From Bog-473 sp963840435 (lineage in GTDB: Bacteria > Actinomycetota > Acidimicrobiia > Acidimicrobiales > RAAP-2), in NCBI GenBank assembly GCA_963840435.1, contig CAWIYY010000008.1, positions 124,001 through 188,000 on the forward strand: a DNA stretch of 64,000 nt. The letters run 5' to 3'. Positions 7,986-15,749 of the stretch are shown one piece after another. The notes under the pieces are model-generated. The model was given only the letters and a program-made list of their open reading frames with translations. It ran no database searches and was not told where the DNA came from. Made by a program: the position numbers and the translations under genes. Positions within the stretch are counted from its first letter, which is position 1, and the number at the start of each line of letters is the position of its first letter.

Positions 7986-9515
7986 TCACCTCCCGTCTCG
8001 GCGACGGGCCAGCAACTCGTAGACCTCGTCTGACGGCGGCTCGACTCGACCCGGCCGCGCCGGCCGGTGATGGCGCCCCGGTTGCCGGGACTGACCCAGC
8101 GACGATGAGTCAAGGTCGTTGCGGAACACGTGGGTCGGAACGTCGATCCCATTGAGGAGCAGCTCGTCGAGGATCTTCGGTCGCAGACCCGTCGACACGA
8201 GACGCCCGCCGTTCTCGGACAGGTCCACCCGGTGAAAGATGTCCTGGAGGAGCACCGTGTCGCCCTCCATGCCCTGGAGTTCGGTGATCGAGGTCACGAC
8301 GCGGCCACCGCCCGGCAGCCGCTGGAGCTGCACGAGCAAACCAACGGCCAGCACGATCTGCTCGCGGATGGCTCGCTGCGGCAGCTCGACCCCGCCCATC
8401 ATCACCATGGTCTCCAGACGACTCAGGAGCTCGCGAGGCGTATTGGCATGGACGGTGGTCATCGATCCGGCGTGACCGGTGTTCATGGCCTGGAGCATGT
8501 CGAGCGACTCCGAACCACGGCATTCTCCGACGATGATCCGGTCGGGCCGCATGCGCAGCGAGTTGCGGACGAGGTCGCGGATGCGGATCTCTCCCGAGCC
8601 CTCGGCGTTGGACGGCCGGGTCTCGAGCGTGACGACGTGCGCGCCCTGGATCTGCAGCTCAGCCGACTCCTCAATGGTGATGAGGCGCTCTCCGTCGGGA
8701 ATGAAGTTCGACAGGACGTTGAGCATCGTCGTCTTGCCGGTGCCCGTTCCGCCGACGACGATCATGCTGATCTTCCCGCGCACGCACGCTTCGAGAAAGA
8801 CCGCGGCATCCATGGAGAGTGAGCCGAGGGTGATCAGGTCCTGCATGACCAGGGCCCGTTCGGGGAACTTCCGAATGGTCAGAACCGGTCCGCGCAGGGC
8901 CAACGGCGGCACGATCGCATTGATGCGGGAGCCGTCGGCCAGGCGGGCGTCGACCATCGGTGAGGACTCGTCGATCCGGCGTCCCACCCCAGCGACCATG
9001 CGGTCGATGATCCGCCGGTACTGGTGGTTCGAGTTGAAGACGACCTCTGACCGCTCGATCTTGCCCTTCCGCTCGATCCAGATCTCGTCGTACGCGTTGC
9101 ACATGATCTCGCTGATGCCCCCGTCGGCCAGGAGCGCCTCGAGGGGGCCGTAGCCGAGGGAGTCTTCGAGCATCTCCTCCACGAAGCGCTGCCGCTCAAT
9201 CGGTGAAATCCCGATGTCCTCGCGCTCGAGGATCTCGTTCACGGTCGTGCGGACCTGGGCCCGCAGCTCGTCCGGCGAGAGATTGGCCGCCCGGGGTGCG
9301 ATCTCGGCCAGCACCTTGGCCTGCACCTTGGCCTTGGATTGCAACCACAGCTCGTTGGAGGTGGTCCGGTCGCTTGTTCGGCGGCGCGGCGTCGGTGGCG
9401 CCTCCTTGCCCGTTCCGTTCGCCACGCCGGCGGTCGGCCTCAGGCTGGGGATCTCTCCTTCAGGCGCCGCCGGCGGCGCACCTTCGGGAGAGTTCAGGCG
9501 ATCAGAAAGGCTCAC
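7986..9515 (-). CDS. tadA: Pilus assembly/secretion ATPase TadA (CpaF)
   Basis: The 509-residue protein is a hexameric secretion ATPase. An ~80-residue N-terminal extension is Pro/Thr-rich. The N-terminal domain follows (EDSLGYGPLEALLADGGISEIMCN), and the C-terminal RecA-like core carries Walker A GGTGTGKTT, the Asp box around LITIEESAELQI, Walker B RMRPDRIIVGECRG and the His box TGHAGSMTTVHANTP. It powers Flp pilus assembly from the cytoplasmic face of TadB/TadC. The start is GTG. The gene lies 5 bp below the CpaE/TadZ gene and overlaps tadB. Confidence 0.95.
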   Translation of the reverse strand: MSLSDRLNSPEGAPPAAPEGEIPSLRPTAGVANGTGKEAPPTPRRRTSDRTTSNELWLQSKAKVQAKVLAEIAPRAANLSPDELRAQVRTTVNEILEREDIGISPIERQRFVEEMLEDSLGYGPLEALLADGGISEIMCNAYDEIWIERKGKIERSEVVFNSNHQYRRIIDRMVAGVGRRIDESSPMVDARLADGSRINAIVPPLALRGPVLTIRKFPERALVMQDLITLGSLSMDAAVFLEACVRGKISMIVVGGTGTGKTTMLNVLSNFIPDGERLITIEESAELQIQGAHVVTLETRPSNAEGSGEIRIRDLVRNSLRMRPDRIIVGECRGSESLDMLQAMNTGHAGSMTTVHANTPRELLSRLETMVMMGGVELPQRAIREQIVLAVGLLVQLQRLPGGGRVVTSITELQGMEGDTVLLQDIFHRVDLSENGGRLVSTGLRPKILDELLLNGIDVPTHVFRNDLDSSSLGQSRQPGRHHRPARPGRVEPPSDEVYELLARRRDGR

Positions 9516-9520
9516 AGCGG

Positions 9521-10813
9521 TCAGGCCCTCTCGAGTTCAGGAACCTTTTCGGCCCGACTCTTCCTGCGGAACTTCCAGAAGCCGCCGCGCCCGTCCCCCA
9601 GTTCAGCAGTGTTCGAGCCGTTGCCGAGGACCGGGCGCACGTCGCCCGAGACGAACTGCTGCATGCTCCCGGCGAGCTTCTTGCCGATGTCCGAGCTGGC
9701 GGCCGACACCAGCGCCGGCCTGCCCTTGTTGATCGACCTCATCACCTCACGGGAGTAAGGGAGCGTGGAGATGATCTTGTTGTCGAGCACCTCCTGCACA
9801 TCGCCGATGTCAATACCGACATCGTCCTCGACCTTGTTCAGAACGACGCCGATGCTCTCACTGCTGATGCGCAGCTTTTCGAGCGTCGTCAAGAAGACCC
9901 GCATGTTGCGGATGCTCGGCAGGTCGAGTGTCACCATGCACAGAACTCGGTTCGAGTGGTCGAACGCCGCCAGGACGATCTCCGAGAGCTGGGCCGGGGT
10001 GTCGACGACGATGTAATCGAAGTGGCGCCGCAGCGCGGACATGACCTTGTAGACGTCCTTCGGCGCGATCATGTCGGCGTCGGCCGGGCTGAAGGGCGCG
10101 GCGAGCACGGAGAATCCGAGCTCGTGGTGCTCGAGGTACTCCTCGACGTGCTCGTCGAGGTTCTCCTCGTCCACCGGCTCGCGAGACAACAAATCGGAGA
10201 TCGTGAAGCGCGGTCGCAGGTGCAGCGCCGTCGACACCTCGCCGAACTGGAGGTCGAGGTCGACGAGGCAGACTCGCTGGCCGGTCTGGGCGGCCAGGTA
10301 ACAGGCCAGATTGGTGGCGTAGAACGTCTTGCCGCACCCGCCGCTGGACGAGGCCACGGTGAAGACTTCTGCGAAGTGTGGACGTTCGACGATGACGCCA
10401 TCCGAGACGACCGGCATCGTGGCCGGGCCCACCGAGCTGGAGATGTCGGCGATATCGAATGCCCGCTGCAGAGCGGCCGCCAGTTGCCGCTTGCTGGTCG
10501 GGTACTCGACCAATTCGACCGCGCCCGTCCGGACGATGTCGCTCAGGTTGGCCTTGGGCTTTGGCCCCAGTGCCAACACGACGGCCGGTACCGGGGAGGT
10601 CGCCCGCAGGGCGGCCAGCCTGGCCATGCCGGCGTGACTGTCGAAGACCGGACCGGCCACGAGCACATCGAACGGACCCTGCTCGTTGACCTCCTCGACG
10701 ACGTCGATGACGTTGCTGCTGGTGGCCACTTCGTAGCCGGGACCCAGCGAAGCCTGGATGGCCCGGCTCAGGGCCGGTGAACGGCTGATGACGAGGATGC
10801 GGCGGGAGATCAT
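9521..10813 (-). CDS. cpaE: CpaE/TadZ-like pilus localisation ATPase
   Basis: The 430-residue protein begins with a receiver-like domain (RRILVISRSPALSRAIQASL) that lacks a normal phosphoacceptor region. A MinD/ParA-type ATPase follows: deviant Walker A SSSGGCGKTFYATNLA, VCLVDLDLQFG and DYIVVDTPAQLSE. CpaE/TadZ proteins position the pilus machine at the pole or cell surface. The C-terminal ~50 residues are basic and probably flexible. ATG 10813 overlaps the TGA of the upstream cpaB gene (ATGA), which fixes the start and implies coupled translation; a longer frame to 10846 is not needed. Confidence 0.9.
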   Translation of the reverse strand: MISRRILVISRSPALSRAIQASLGPGYEVATSSNVIDVVEEVNEQGPFDVLVAGPVFDSHAGMARLAALRATSPVPAVVLALGPKPKANLSDIVRTGAVELVEYPTSKRQLAAALQRAFDIADISSSVGPATMPVVSDGVIVERPHFAEVFTVASSSGGCGKTFYATNLACYLAAQTGQRVCLVDLDLQFGEVSTALHLRPRFTISDLLSREPVDEENLDEHVEEYLEHHELGFSVLAAPFSPADADMIAPKDVYKVMSALRRHFDYIVVDTPAQLSEIVLAAFDHSNRVLCMVTLDLPSIRNMRVFLTTLEKLRISSESIGVVLNKVEDDVGIDIGDVQEVLDNKIISTLPYSREVMRSINKGRPALVSAASSDIGKKLAGSMQQFVSGDVRPVLGNGSNTAELGDGRGGFWKFRRKSRAEKVPELERA

Positions 10814-11577
10814 GATCCGTTGGTCGTCTGGTCGGTGCCGATGCACTGACCCACCGGCGGCGGGTTCGTGTCGGCCTGGGTCTGGACAAGCGACACCGTC
10901 TCGTTTTGAGAAAGGAAGGCGAGCGTCCTGGCCTGGGCCGAGGTCAGCGCGAGCAACACCGTCTCGGAGCTCGGAAGCGTCCGACCTGCGGTTCCCTTGG
11001 TCCCGGACAGTGAGGGGCTCGTGCTGGAGACGTCGATCACCTGGATGTCGGCCATGCCGAGCTCAGTGCACGGGACGGGCAGCGTCGCAGAAGCGGCGCT
11101 GTTGTTGGAGACCTTCGTGATGTTGGCGTAGACGTCGACCCGGGCGCCTGGCTGCAGGTAGCCGGCCAAGGCGGTGGTCCCCGGAAGAGTGATCGTCATG
11201 GCGTCGAGCCCCACGGGCACCGAGATGGCCGAGGTGCTGGCATTCAGCTCAGTCGCACTGAGTGCCTGACCCTGCTTGACAGCTGTGGAAAGCACCTCGT
11301 CGTTCAGAGCCTGCAGCGACGTGAGGTCGGTGGGAACGAAGGACTTGGTCGACACCAGCTGGATGGCGACCCAGCCGTTCGAGACCATGGCCTGCCCAGT
11401 CGTTCCGGCCGGGATGTTCTTCTTGGCTACCACGGCAGAGGTCGTCGTCGAGGCGACCGTCTGCGCGTTGTTGTTGGCATTCTTCGACGCGCCGCGCACG
11501 CTGGCATACGCAATGACCGAGCCGGCAACGAAGAGAATTGCACCAATCAGAACGAGTATGAGTGTCTGTTTCTTCAC
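10810..11577 (-). CDS. cpaB: Flp pilus assembly protein CpaB/RcpC
   Basis: The 255-residue protein starts with a basic-hydrophobic segment (KKQTLILVLIGAILFVAGSVIA) that is an uncleaved anchor or signal. A SAF-type domain follows (VVAKKNIPAGTTGQAM, later ALSATELN) and then the RcpC beta domain (VPVGLDAMTITLPGTTALAGYLQPGARVDVYANI). CpaB proteins act outside the membrane in pilus assembly. I chose GTG 11577, preceded by GGGGGAACG, because the signal segment then sits at the N terminus; the frame extends to 11682 without signal character. It is the first gene of the minus-strand tad operon, with a conserved element 102 bp upstream. Confidence 0.85.
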   Translation of the reverse strand: MKKQTLILVLIGAILFVAGSVIAYASVRGASKNANNNAQTVASTTTSAVVAKKNIPAGTTGQAMVSNGWVAIQLVSTKSFVPTDLTSLQALNDEVLSTAVKQGQALSATELNASTSAISVPVGLDAMTITLPGTTALAGYLQPGARVDVYANITKVSNNSAASATLPVPCTELGMADIQVIDVSSTSPSLSGTKGTAGRTLPSSETVLLALTSAQARTLAFLSQNETVSLVQTQADTNPPPVGQCIGTDQTTNGS

Positions 11578-11679
11578 AGATCGTTCCCCCTGTCGCAATC
11601 GGTGAACAACGCACAGAGCCCGTCTTGCCTCGGTTCCGTTGGTTCGGTTGCACGGTACGACGCAGATGCGTGCAACGTA

Positions 11680-11699
11680 CATAGGCCCTTCGGATCATT
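11680..11699 (-). promoter_or_regulatory. Conserved tad-locus upstream element (copy 3, cpaB operon)
   Basis: On the minus strand it is AATGATCC-N6-CCTATG, ending 102 bp before the cpaB start. Its CCTATGTACG end is an exact 10-bp inverted partner of the copy at 11731-11750 (arms 11676-11685 and 11745-11754). Confidence 0.55.
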
Positions 11700-11730
11700 C
11701 TCCCTGCACGCGCCCCAGCTCGGAGTGCCA

Positions 11731-11750
11731 AATGGTCCATATGACCTATG
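11731..11750 (+). promoter_or_regulatory. Conserved tad-locus upstream element (copy 4, tadE operon)
   Basis: It reads AATGGTCC-N6-CCTATG and ends 104 bp before the tadE start. With copy 3 it forms a back-to-back pair in the 277-bp divergent intergenic region. One factor could therefore switch both tad operons together. Confidence 0.55.
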
Positions 11751-11854
11751 TACGGTCAACCCCCGTGGTCACAGAATCAGTGCCGGACGAATCCTGCGAC
11801 GACTAACCACAACGGTGCCGCGGCAAGGGGGATGCCGACGACGAGGGGGTGCAC

Positions 11855-12331
11855 GTGAAGCCGCGCACACGCATGCTTGCGGAGAGGCTGAAGCGGCGAG
11901 CAGATGACGAGACCGGCGCCGAGTTGGTCGAGTTCGCCATTGTGATTGTTCTGCTCATCACGATCCTGTACGGGATCATCACGTTTGGCATGATCCTCGC
12001 AGCCCAATCGACCTTGACCCAGGCTGCTGCCGACGCGGCGAGGGCGGGTCTCGTGACGGGTTCGGTCTCGGCGGCGACCACCGCTGAGAAGCAGGCGGGC
12101 TCAGATGTCAGCTGGATGGACAAGGGACCTTGCAATCCGTCAGGCACGATCATCACCTGTAACGCGGTCCCGGTCTCGTGCCCCTCGAACGCGAGCATCC
12201 AATGCCTCCAGGTCACAGTCACCTACAACTACAACAAGAGCCCACTCTTCCCCGAACTTCCCGGCCTCGGGCTCCTGACGCCATCGACCATCTCATCGAC
12301 CAACGTCATCCAACTCGGGACCGTCTCGTGA
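11855..12331 (+). CDS. tadE: TadE-like pseudopilin
   Basis: The 158-residue protein has the TadE N terminus: a basic leader, the motif ETGAELVEFAIVIVLLITILYGIITFG (conserved Glu of the pseudopilin cleavage site plus membrane helix), and AAQSTLTQAAADAARAG. A ~90-residue external part with two Cys pairs follows. TadE/TadF pseudopilins are processed by the prepilin peptidase and needed for Flp pilus formation. I chose GTG 11855 because GAGGGGG lies five bases before it; GTG 11849 is inside that ribosome site. It opens the plus-strand tad operon and overlaps the next gene by 4 bp. Confidence 0.85.
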   Translation: MKPRTRMLAERLKRRADDETGAELVEFAIVIVLLITILYGIITFGMILAAQSTLTQAAADAARAGLVTGSVSAATTAEKQAGSDVSWMDKGPCNPSGTIITCNAVPVSCPSNASIQCLQVTVTYNYNKSPLFPELPGLGLLTPSTISSTNVIQLGTVS

Positions 12332-14112
12332 ACCAGCTCTGGCGCTGGATCCGGCGCCACCGCAAAGAGGAACGCGGTGCGGTCCTGGTCTTAACCGCAA
12401 TTTCGATGTTCGCCGTTCTCGGCGCAGGTGCCATGGGCGTCGACCTCGGATTCACTGTGTACGGCAGCCGGCAGGCGCAAGCAATCGCCGACACCGCTGC
12501 GGCCGACGTCATTCAGTACATCACAGCCGCCGACCAGCAATCCTCGGCCCAAGCCCTGCAACAAACCCTGAATACGGCCCTGGCCGGCGTTCTCAAAGAC
12601 AACAACTCGGACGCCAACCTCACCGTGACGCCCATGCTCTACCAGAACGGCACATACGTCGTGCCGTCCGGCTCGCTCGGTTGTGTTGCTCGAAAGCCGC
12701 CCAACTCCGCCTTCCCGGTCTGCAACGCGGTGGCCGTCGGGGCAAAACAAACGGTACCTCAGCCGTTCTGGGGCGGATTCAACACGCTCAGTGGACACGC
12801 CGGAAGCGGCCTACCCGTCGGCAGTGGCTGTGGGACGACCACGTCCGGCGGGTGCGGGATGGGATGTGCGAACTACACCCCGTGCTTCAGTTGTCCGACC
12901 GGCGGTTGTACGACCTGCCCGACGACCGCCTGTTACTCGGTGCAGCCACAGGCATGCTTCTCCATCGGGACCTACCTGGCGAACTACGACACCCAGCAGA
13001 CAATTCTCCTCAATGACATCCTCGACGAACTGGGCGGGTCGGCCAACATCACCGCGGTGGGGTATCAAGGTCTCGCCAATACCTACGTCACCGTCAATCA
13101 GCTCTTGGCCGTCGCGGGGACCGTCTTGAGCCCGACCACCGTCATGACGACACAGCTCGGTGCGGGGACGTGGCTGACGCTGTTTCTCGATGCCGTGGAG
13201 AACCAGCAGCAATCGGGCATGTGCAGCTCGGGCACGAGCGAACAGACGAATGCGGAAGCGGCCCTGAACGACTTGAGCGCAACCAATGGAGCAAATGATC
13301 AGTTTTCCCTGTGCCAGATGATCTCGATCAACGGATCCACCTGCAAAAATCCCACGATCACCTACGCGGACCTGTCCGAGGGCATCAATGTGCTTCAGGC
13401 CTTGACCACCGCCGCCGAGTTCTCCAATGGAGGGAGCGGAATCAGCATCAACATGACCAACGCCCTCAATGGCCTCACGGGAGTGACGGCTTCCCTCTCT
13501 CTCCAGGCCATTCAGCCCCCTTCGCTCGCCTATGGTCCCGTCGGGTCCGTGGCGACAACAACGCAGGGATGTCCGCCCCCGTCGGGCACCGAGACCTGCG
13601 CCACGACATCCCAGGTTGATGCGTCGCTGTCAGTGAGCGTCCCCGGATACAGCGGAATCTCGTTCACTGTCACCGCGGCAAGCGGTATTGCGACCTTCAA
13701 CTACGCGGCCTGCGCCTGGACGTCCCCCTACACCCAGCTGTTCGCCGCGACCACCACGGCATCCGCTGCCGTCGCACTTGGCGGTCAGTCCGTGGTCTCC
13801 CTCCAGTTCGCCGGCGCTGCGCAAACGGGGTTCACCTACTCGGATTCCCCTCCGTCCAGCGTCGTGCCCCCGAATGCCACCACCGCGGATCCCACTCCCC
13901 CGGCGAATCCATCGAACCCGAGGCAACTGGGGACGGACGACCCGACCCCCACCATCAGCGGCGGCACCGCGCTCTGGACTCTTCTCAGCCCGCTCCTCGC
14001 TCCCTTTGACGCCGTCTTCGGGCCGCTGCTCCAGGCAGCAGGGGTCACCGTCGGCGGGGCCAACGTTGCCGACCTCGGCCTCGACTGCGACGCCATCGTT
14101 CCGACCCAATGA
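12328..14112 (+). CDS. TadG-like pilus assembly protein with Cys-rich insert
   Basis: The 594-residue protein starts with a basic leader and one membrane helix of TadE/TadG type (EERGAVLVLTAISMFAVLGAGAMGVDLG), followed by RQAQAIADTAAADVIQYI as in TadG. GTG 12328 overlaps the tadE stop (GTGA). A long external region follows. Residues ~164-211 are unusually Cys- and Gly-rich (about ten Cys, e.g. GCGMGC, CFSCPTGGCTTC), suggesting disulphide knots or metal binding. The C-terminal third is Pro/Thr/Ser-rich. A TadG von Willebrand A domain is not obvious. The protein is probably a minor pilus or cell-surface component of the tad apparatus. Confidence 0.75.
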   Translation: MNQLWRWIRRHRKEERGAVLVLTAISMFAVLGAGAMGVDLGFTVYGSRQAQAIADTAAADVIQYITAADQQSSAQALQQTLNTALAGVLKDNNSDANLTVTPMLYQNGTYVVPSGSLGCVARKPPNSAFPVCNAVAVGAKQTVPQPFWGGFNTLSGHAGSGLPVGSGCGTTTSGGCGMGCANYTPCFSCPTGGCTTCPTTACYSVQPQACFSIGTYLANYDTQQTILLNDILDELGGSANITAVGYQGLANTYVTVNQLLAVAGTVLSPTTVMTTQLGAGTWLTLFLDAVENQQQSGMCSSGTSEQTNAEAALNDLSATNGANDQFSLCQMISINGSTCKNPTITYADLSEGINVLQALTTAAEFSNGGSGISINMTNALNGLTGVTASLSLQAIQPPSLAYGPVGSVATTTQGCPPPSGTETCATTSQVDASLSVSVPGYSGISFTVTAASGIATFNYAACAWTSPYTQLFAATTTASAAVALGGQSVVSLQFAGAAQTGFTYSDSPPSSVVPPNATTADPTPPANPSNPRQLGTDDPTPTISGGTALWTLLSPLLAPFDAVFGPLLQAAGVTVGGANVADLGLDCDAIVPTQ

Positions 14113-14807
14113 GCGCCTCCATTCCCCTCATCGGAGGCGCGCTCGTCGGCGTGGTTGCCGGTTCCCTCCTGGTCCCTGTCACCCGGAGGGAACTGGCCGC
14201 CGCCGTGGTCCGATCGTCTGCGACTGCAAGTGATGCCGCTCCGATCGAAGTCCCGGCATCCGAACACCGGCTCAAGGGCTGGCACTGGGCCACACTGGCG
14301 CTGCTCTCCGGCCTCCTCCCGGCATACGTGCTTCACGGTGTCGGCTGGTCTCTCAACGCGCTGCCACCGCTGCTCCTCGTCGTGGGTCTCGTCCAACTCT
14401 CCTACTGCGACGTCACGCGTCGCCTGCTCCCCAAGACTCTGGTCCACGGCTTGACCGTCGTCGTCATTGCCAGCGGAATCGCCGTGGCAGCGGACGTGCA
14501 CGAGTGGGATCGTCTGAAGATCGCTTCGATCGGGGCCCTGATCTTCTTCGTCATGTTCCTCGCCATCAACCTGATGAACCCGCGGTGGATGGCCTTCGGC
14601 GACGTCCGGCTCTCCTTCGTGGTCGGATTCGCGCTGGCCTGGGTGAGTCCCGTCGCTCTGCTCGAGGTCTTCGCGGCGGCCAACCTGCTCGCGGCCGTCG
14701 TCGGCATCGGGCTCATCCTTTGGCAGCGTGCCGAGAGACGTTCGAGCGTTCCTTTCGGGCTCTTTCTGGCCCTCGGCGCCGCGCTCGTCCTGGCGACCTG
14801 GAGCTAG
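14109..14807 (+). CDS. Prepilin peptidase (A24 family, TadV/CpaA type)
   Basis: The 232-residue membrane protein is an aspartic prepilin peptidase. The two catalytic Asp motifs are visible: YCDVTRRLLP (about residue 100) and FGDVRLSF (about residue 162), each beside hydrophobic segments; around seven membrane helices are present. The N-terminal Cys-rich methyltransferase domain of PilD is absent, as in TadV/CpaA enzymes. It cuts the leaders of Flp pilin and TadE-type pseudopilins. The ATG overlaps the TGA of the TadG-like gene (ATGA), so the three plus-strand tad genes form one coupled operon. Confidence 0.9.
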   Translation: MSASIPLIGGALVGVVAGSLLVPVTRRELAAAVVRSSATASDAAPIEVPASEHRLKGWHWATLALLSGLLPAYVLHGVGWSLNALPPLLLVVGLVQLSYCDVTRRLLPKTLVHGLTVVVIASGIAVAADVHEWDRLKIASIGALIFFVMFLAINLMNPRWMAFGDVRLSFVVGFALAWVSPVALLEVFAAANLLAAVVGIGLILWQRAERRSSVPFGLFLALGAALVLATWS

Positions 14808-14841
14808 CCCGAGCCCGTCGCGTACGGTTAGCGTCGCTGCG

Positions 14842-15735
14842 GTGACAACTGCATTCCTGACGTCCGAGCTCAAAGACCGCTGGAACACGGAGGGGTGGTG
14901 CATCGTCCCCGAGGTGATCCCACCCGATGAGCTGGCGGCGGCCCAGGACGCGGTGCATCGCTACTTTCCGACTCCGGCGGAGATGCTGGAGGGCGGGGGC
15001 ACCGAGTCCGGCGAGTGGCACACCTGGGACGCCGCATGGCCACAGTTCCCCTTCCACAGCACGCGGCTCAACAGCCTGGTCCTGCACCAGCGCGTGGTGG
15101 ACCTGGCCGAAGCATTGCTCGGCACGACCGACCTCATCTTGTACATGGGTCTGGTGACGGCGAAATACGCCAACCAACCGTCCGACTACAACACGTTGCT
15201 CCATGCCGACTACCCGAACCACATGCTCGTCGTTCCCCGGCACGACGTCGGGTACCAGCAGGTCGAGTTTTTCATCTACCTGACGGACGTGGCTGACGAG
15301 GACGGTGCCACCCGGTTCGTTTCATGGCAGAGGACGAAGGACATCCCCGTGGAACGGCACACGCTCAACTACCTGGAGTACCCCGACCTCTACGAGGATC
15401 CGTCGATGGCGGCGGCACCGGCGGGTTCCGTCGTGGCCTACCGCCCCGACGTTTATCACCGTTCTATCGACCACACCGATCCCACCCGGTACCGAGTGAT
15501 GCTGCATGTGTCGTTCTCTCACCGGAACGCCACGTGGGGCGGCTACCAGGCCTGGCCGCTTCAGGGATTCTCATTCGAACTGAGCAAGTACGTCCAGCAG
15601 GCCACGCCGCGACAGCTCGAGCTCATGGGCGTGCCCGGGCCGGGGCACCCGTACTGGAACCCGGCAACCATCGACGGCATGCAGAGGCGTTATCCGAACC
15701 TCGACATGGCAGCATGGCGCAAGGCCATGGGCTGA
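14842..15735 (+). CDS. Phytanoyl-CoA dioxygenase family protein
   Basis: The 297-residue protein is a non-haem Fe(II)/2-oxoglutarate oxygenase of the PhyH family. The metal triad is visible as H121-x-D123 (LLHADYPNH) and a distal His at 206 (YRPDVYHRSI). A 2-oxoglutarate-binding Arg is expected in YRVMLHVSF. Typical N-terminal elements are present (FLTSELKDRWNTEGWCIVPEVIPPDEL). GTG 14842 is the first start after the prepilin peptidase and gives the usual N terminus. The substrate cannot be deduced; family members hydroxylate phytanoyl-CoA, compatible solutes and secondary metabolites. It converges on an amidase gene 8 bp away. Confidence 0.85.
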   Translation: MTTAFLTSELKDRWNTEGWCIVPEVIPPDELAAAQDAVHRYFPTPAEMLEGGGTESGEWHTWDAAWPQFPFHSTRLNSLVLHQRVVDLAEALLGTTDLILYMGLVTAKYANQPSDYNTLLHADYPNHMLVVPRHDVGYQQVEFFIYLTDVADEDGATRFVSWQRTKDIPVERHTLNYLEYPDLYEDPSMAAAPAGSVVAYRPDVYHRSIDHTDPTRYRVMLHVSFSHRNATWGGYQAWPLQGFSFELSKYVQQATPRQLELMGVPGPGHPYWNPATIDGMQRRYPNLDMAAWRKAMG

Positions 15736-15749
15736 CCGCGGGGTCAGCC
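15730..15749. terminator. Hairpin overlapping both convergent stop codons
   Basis: An 8-bp perfect stem (GGCTGACC, 15730-15737, with GGTCAGCC, 15742-15749) closes a GCGG loop. Each arm contains one stop codon: TGA of the dioxygenase and TGA of the amidase on the other strand. It can serve both transcripts. Confidence 0.6.
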
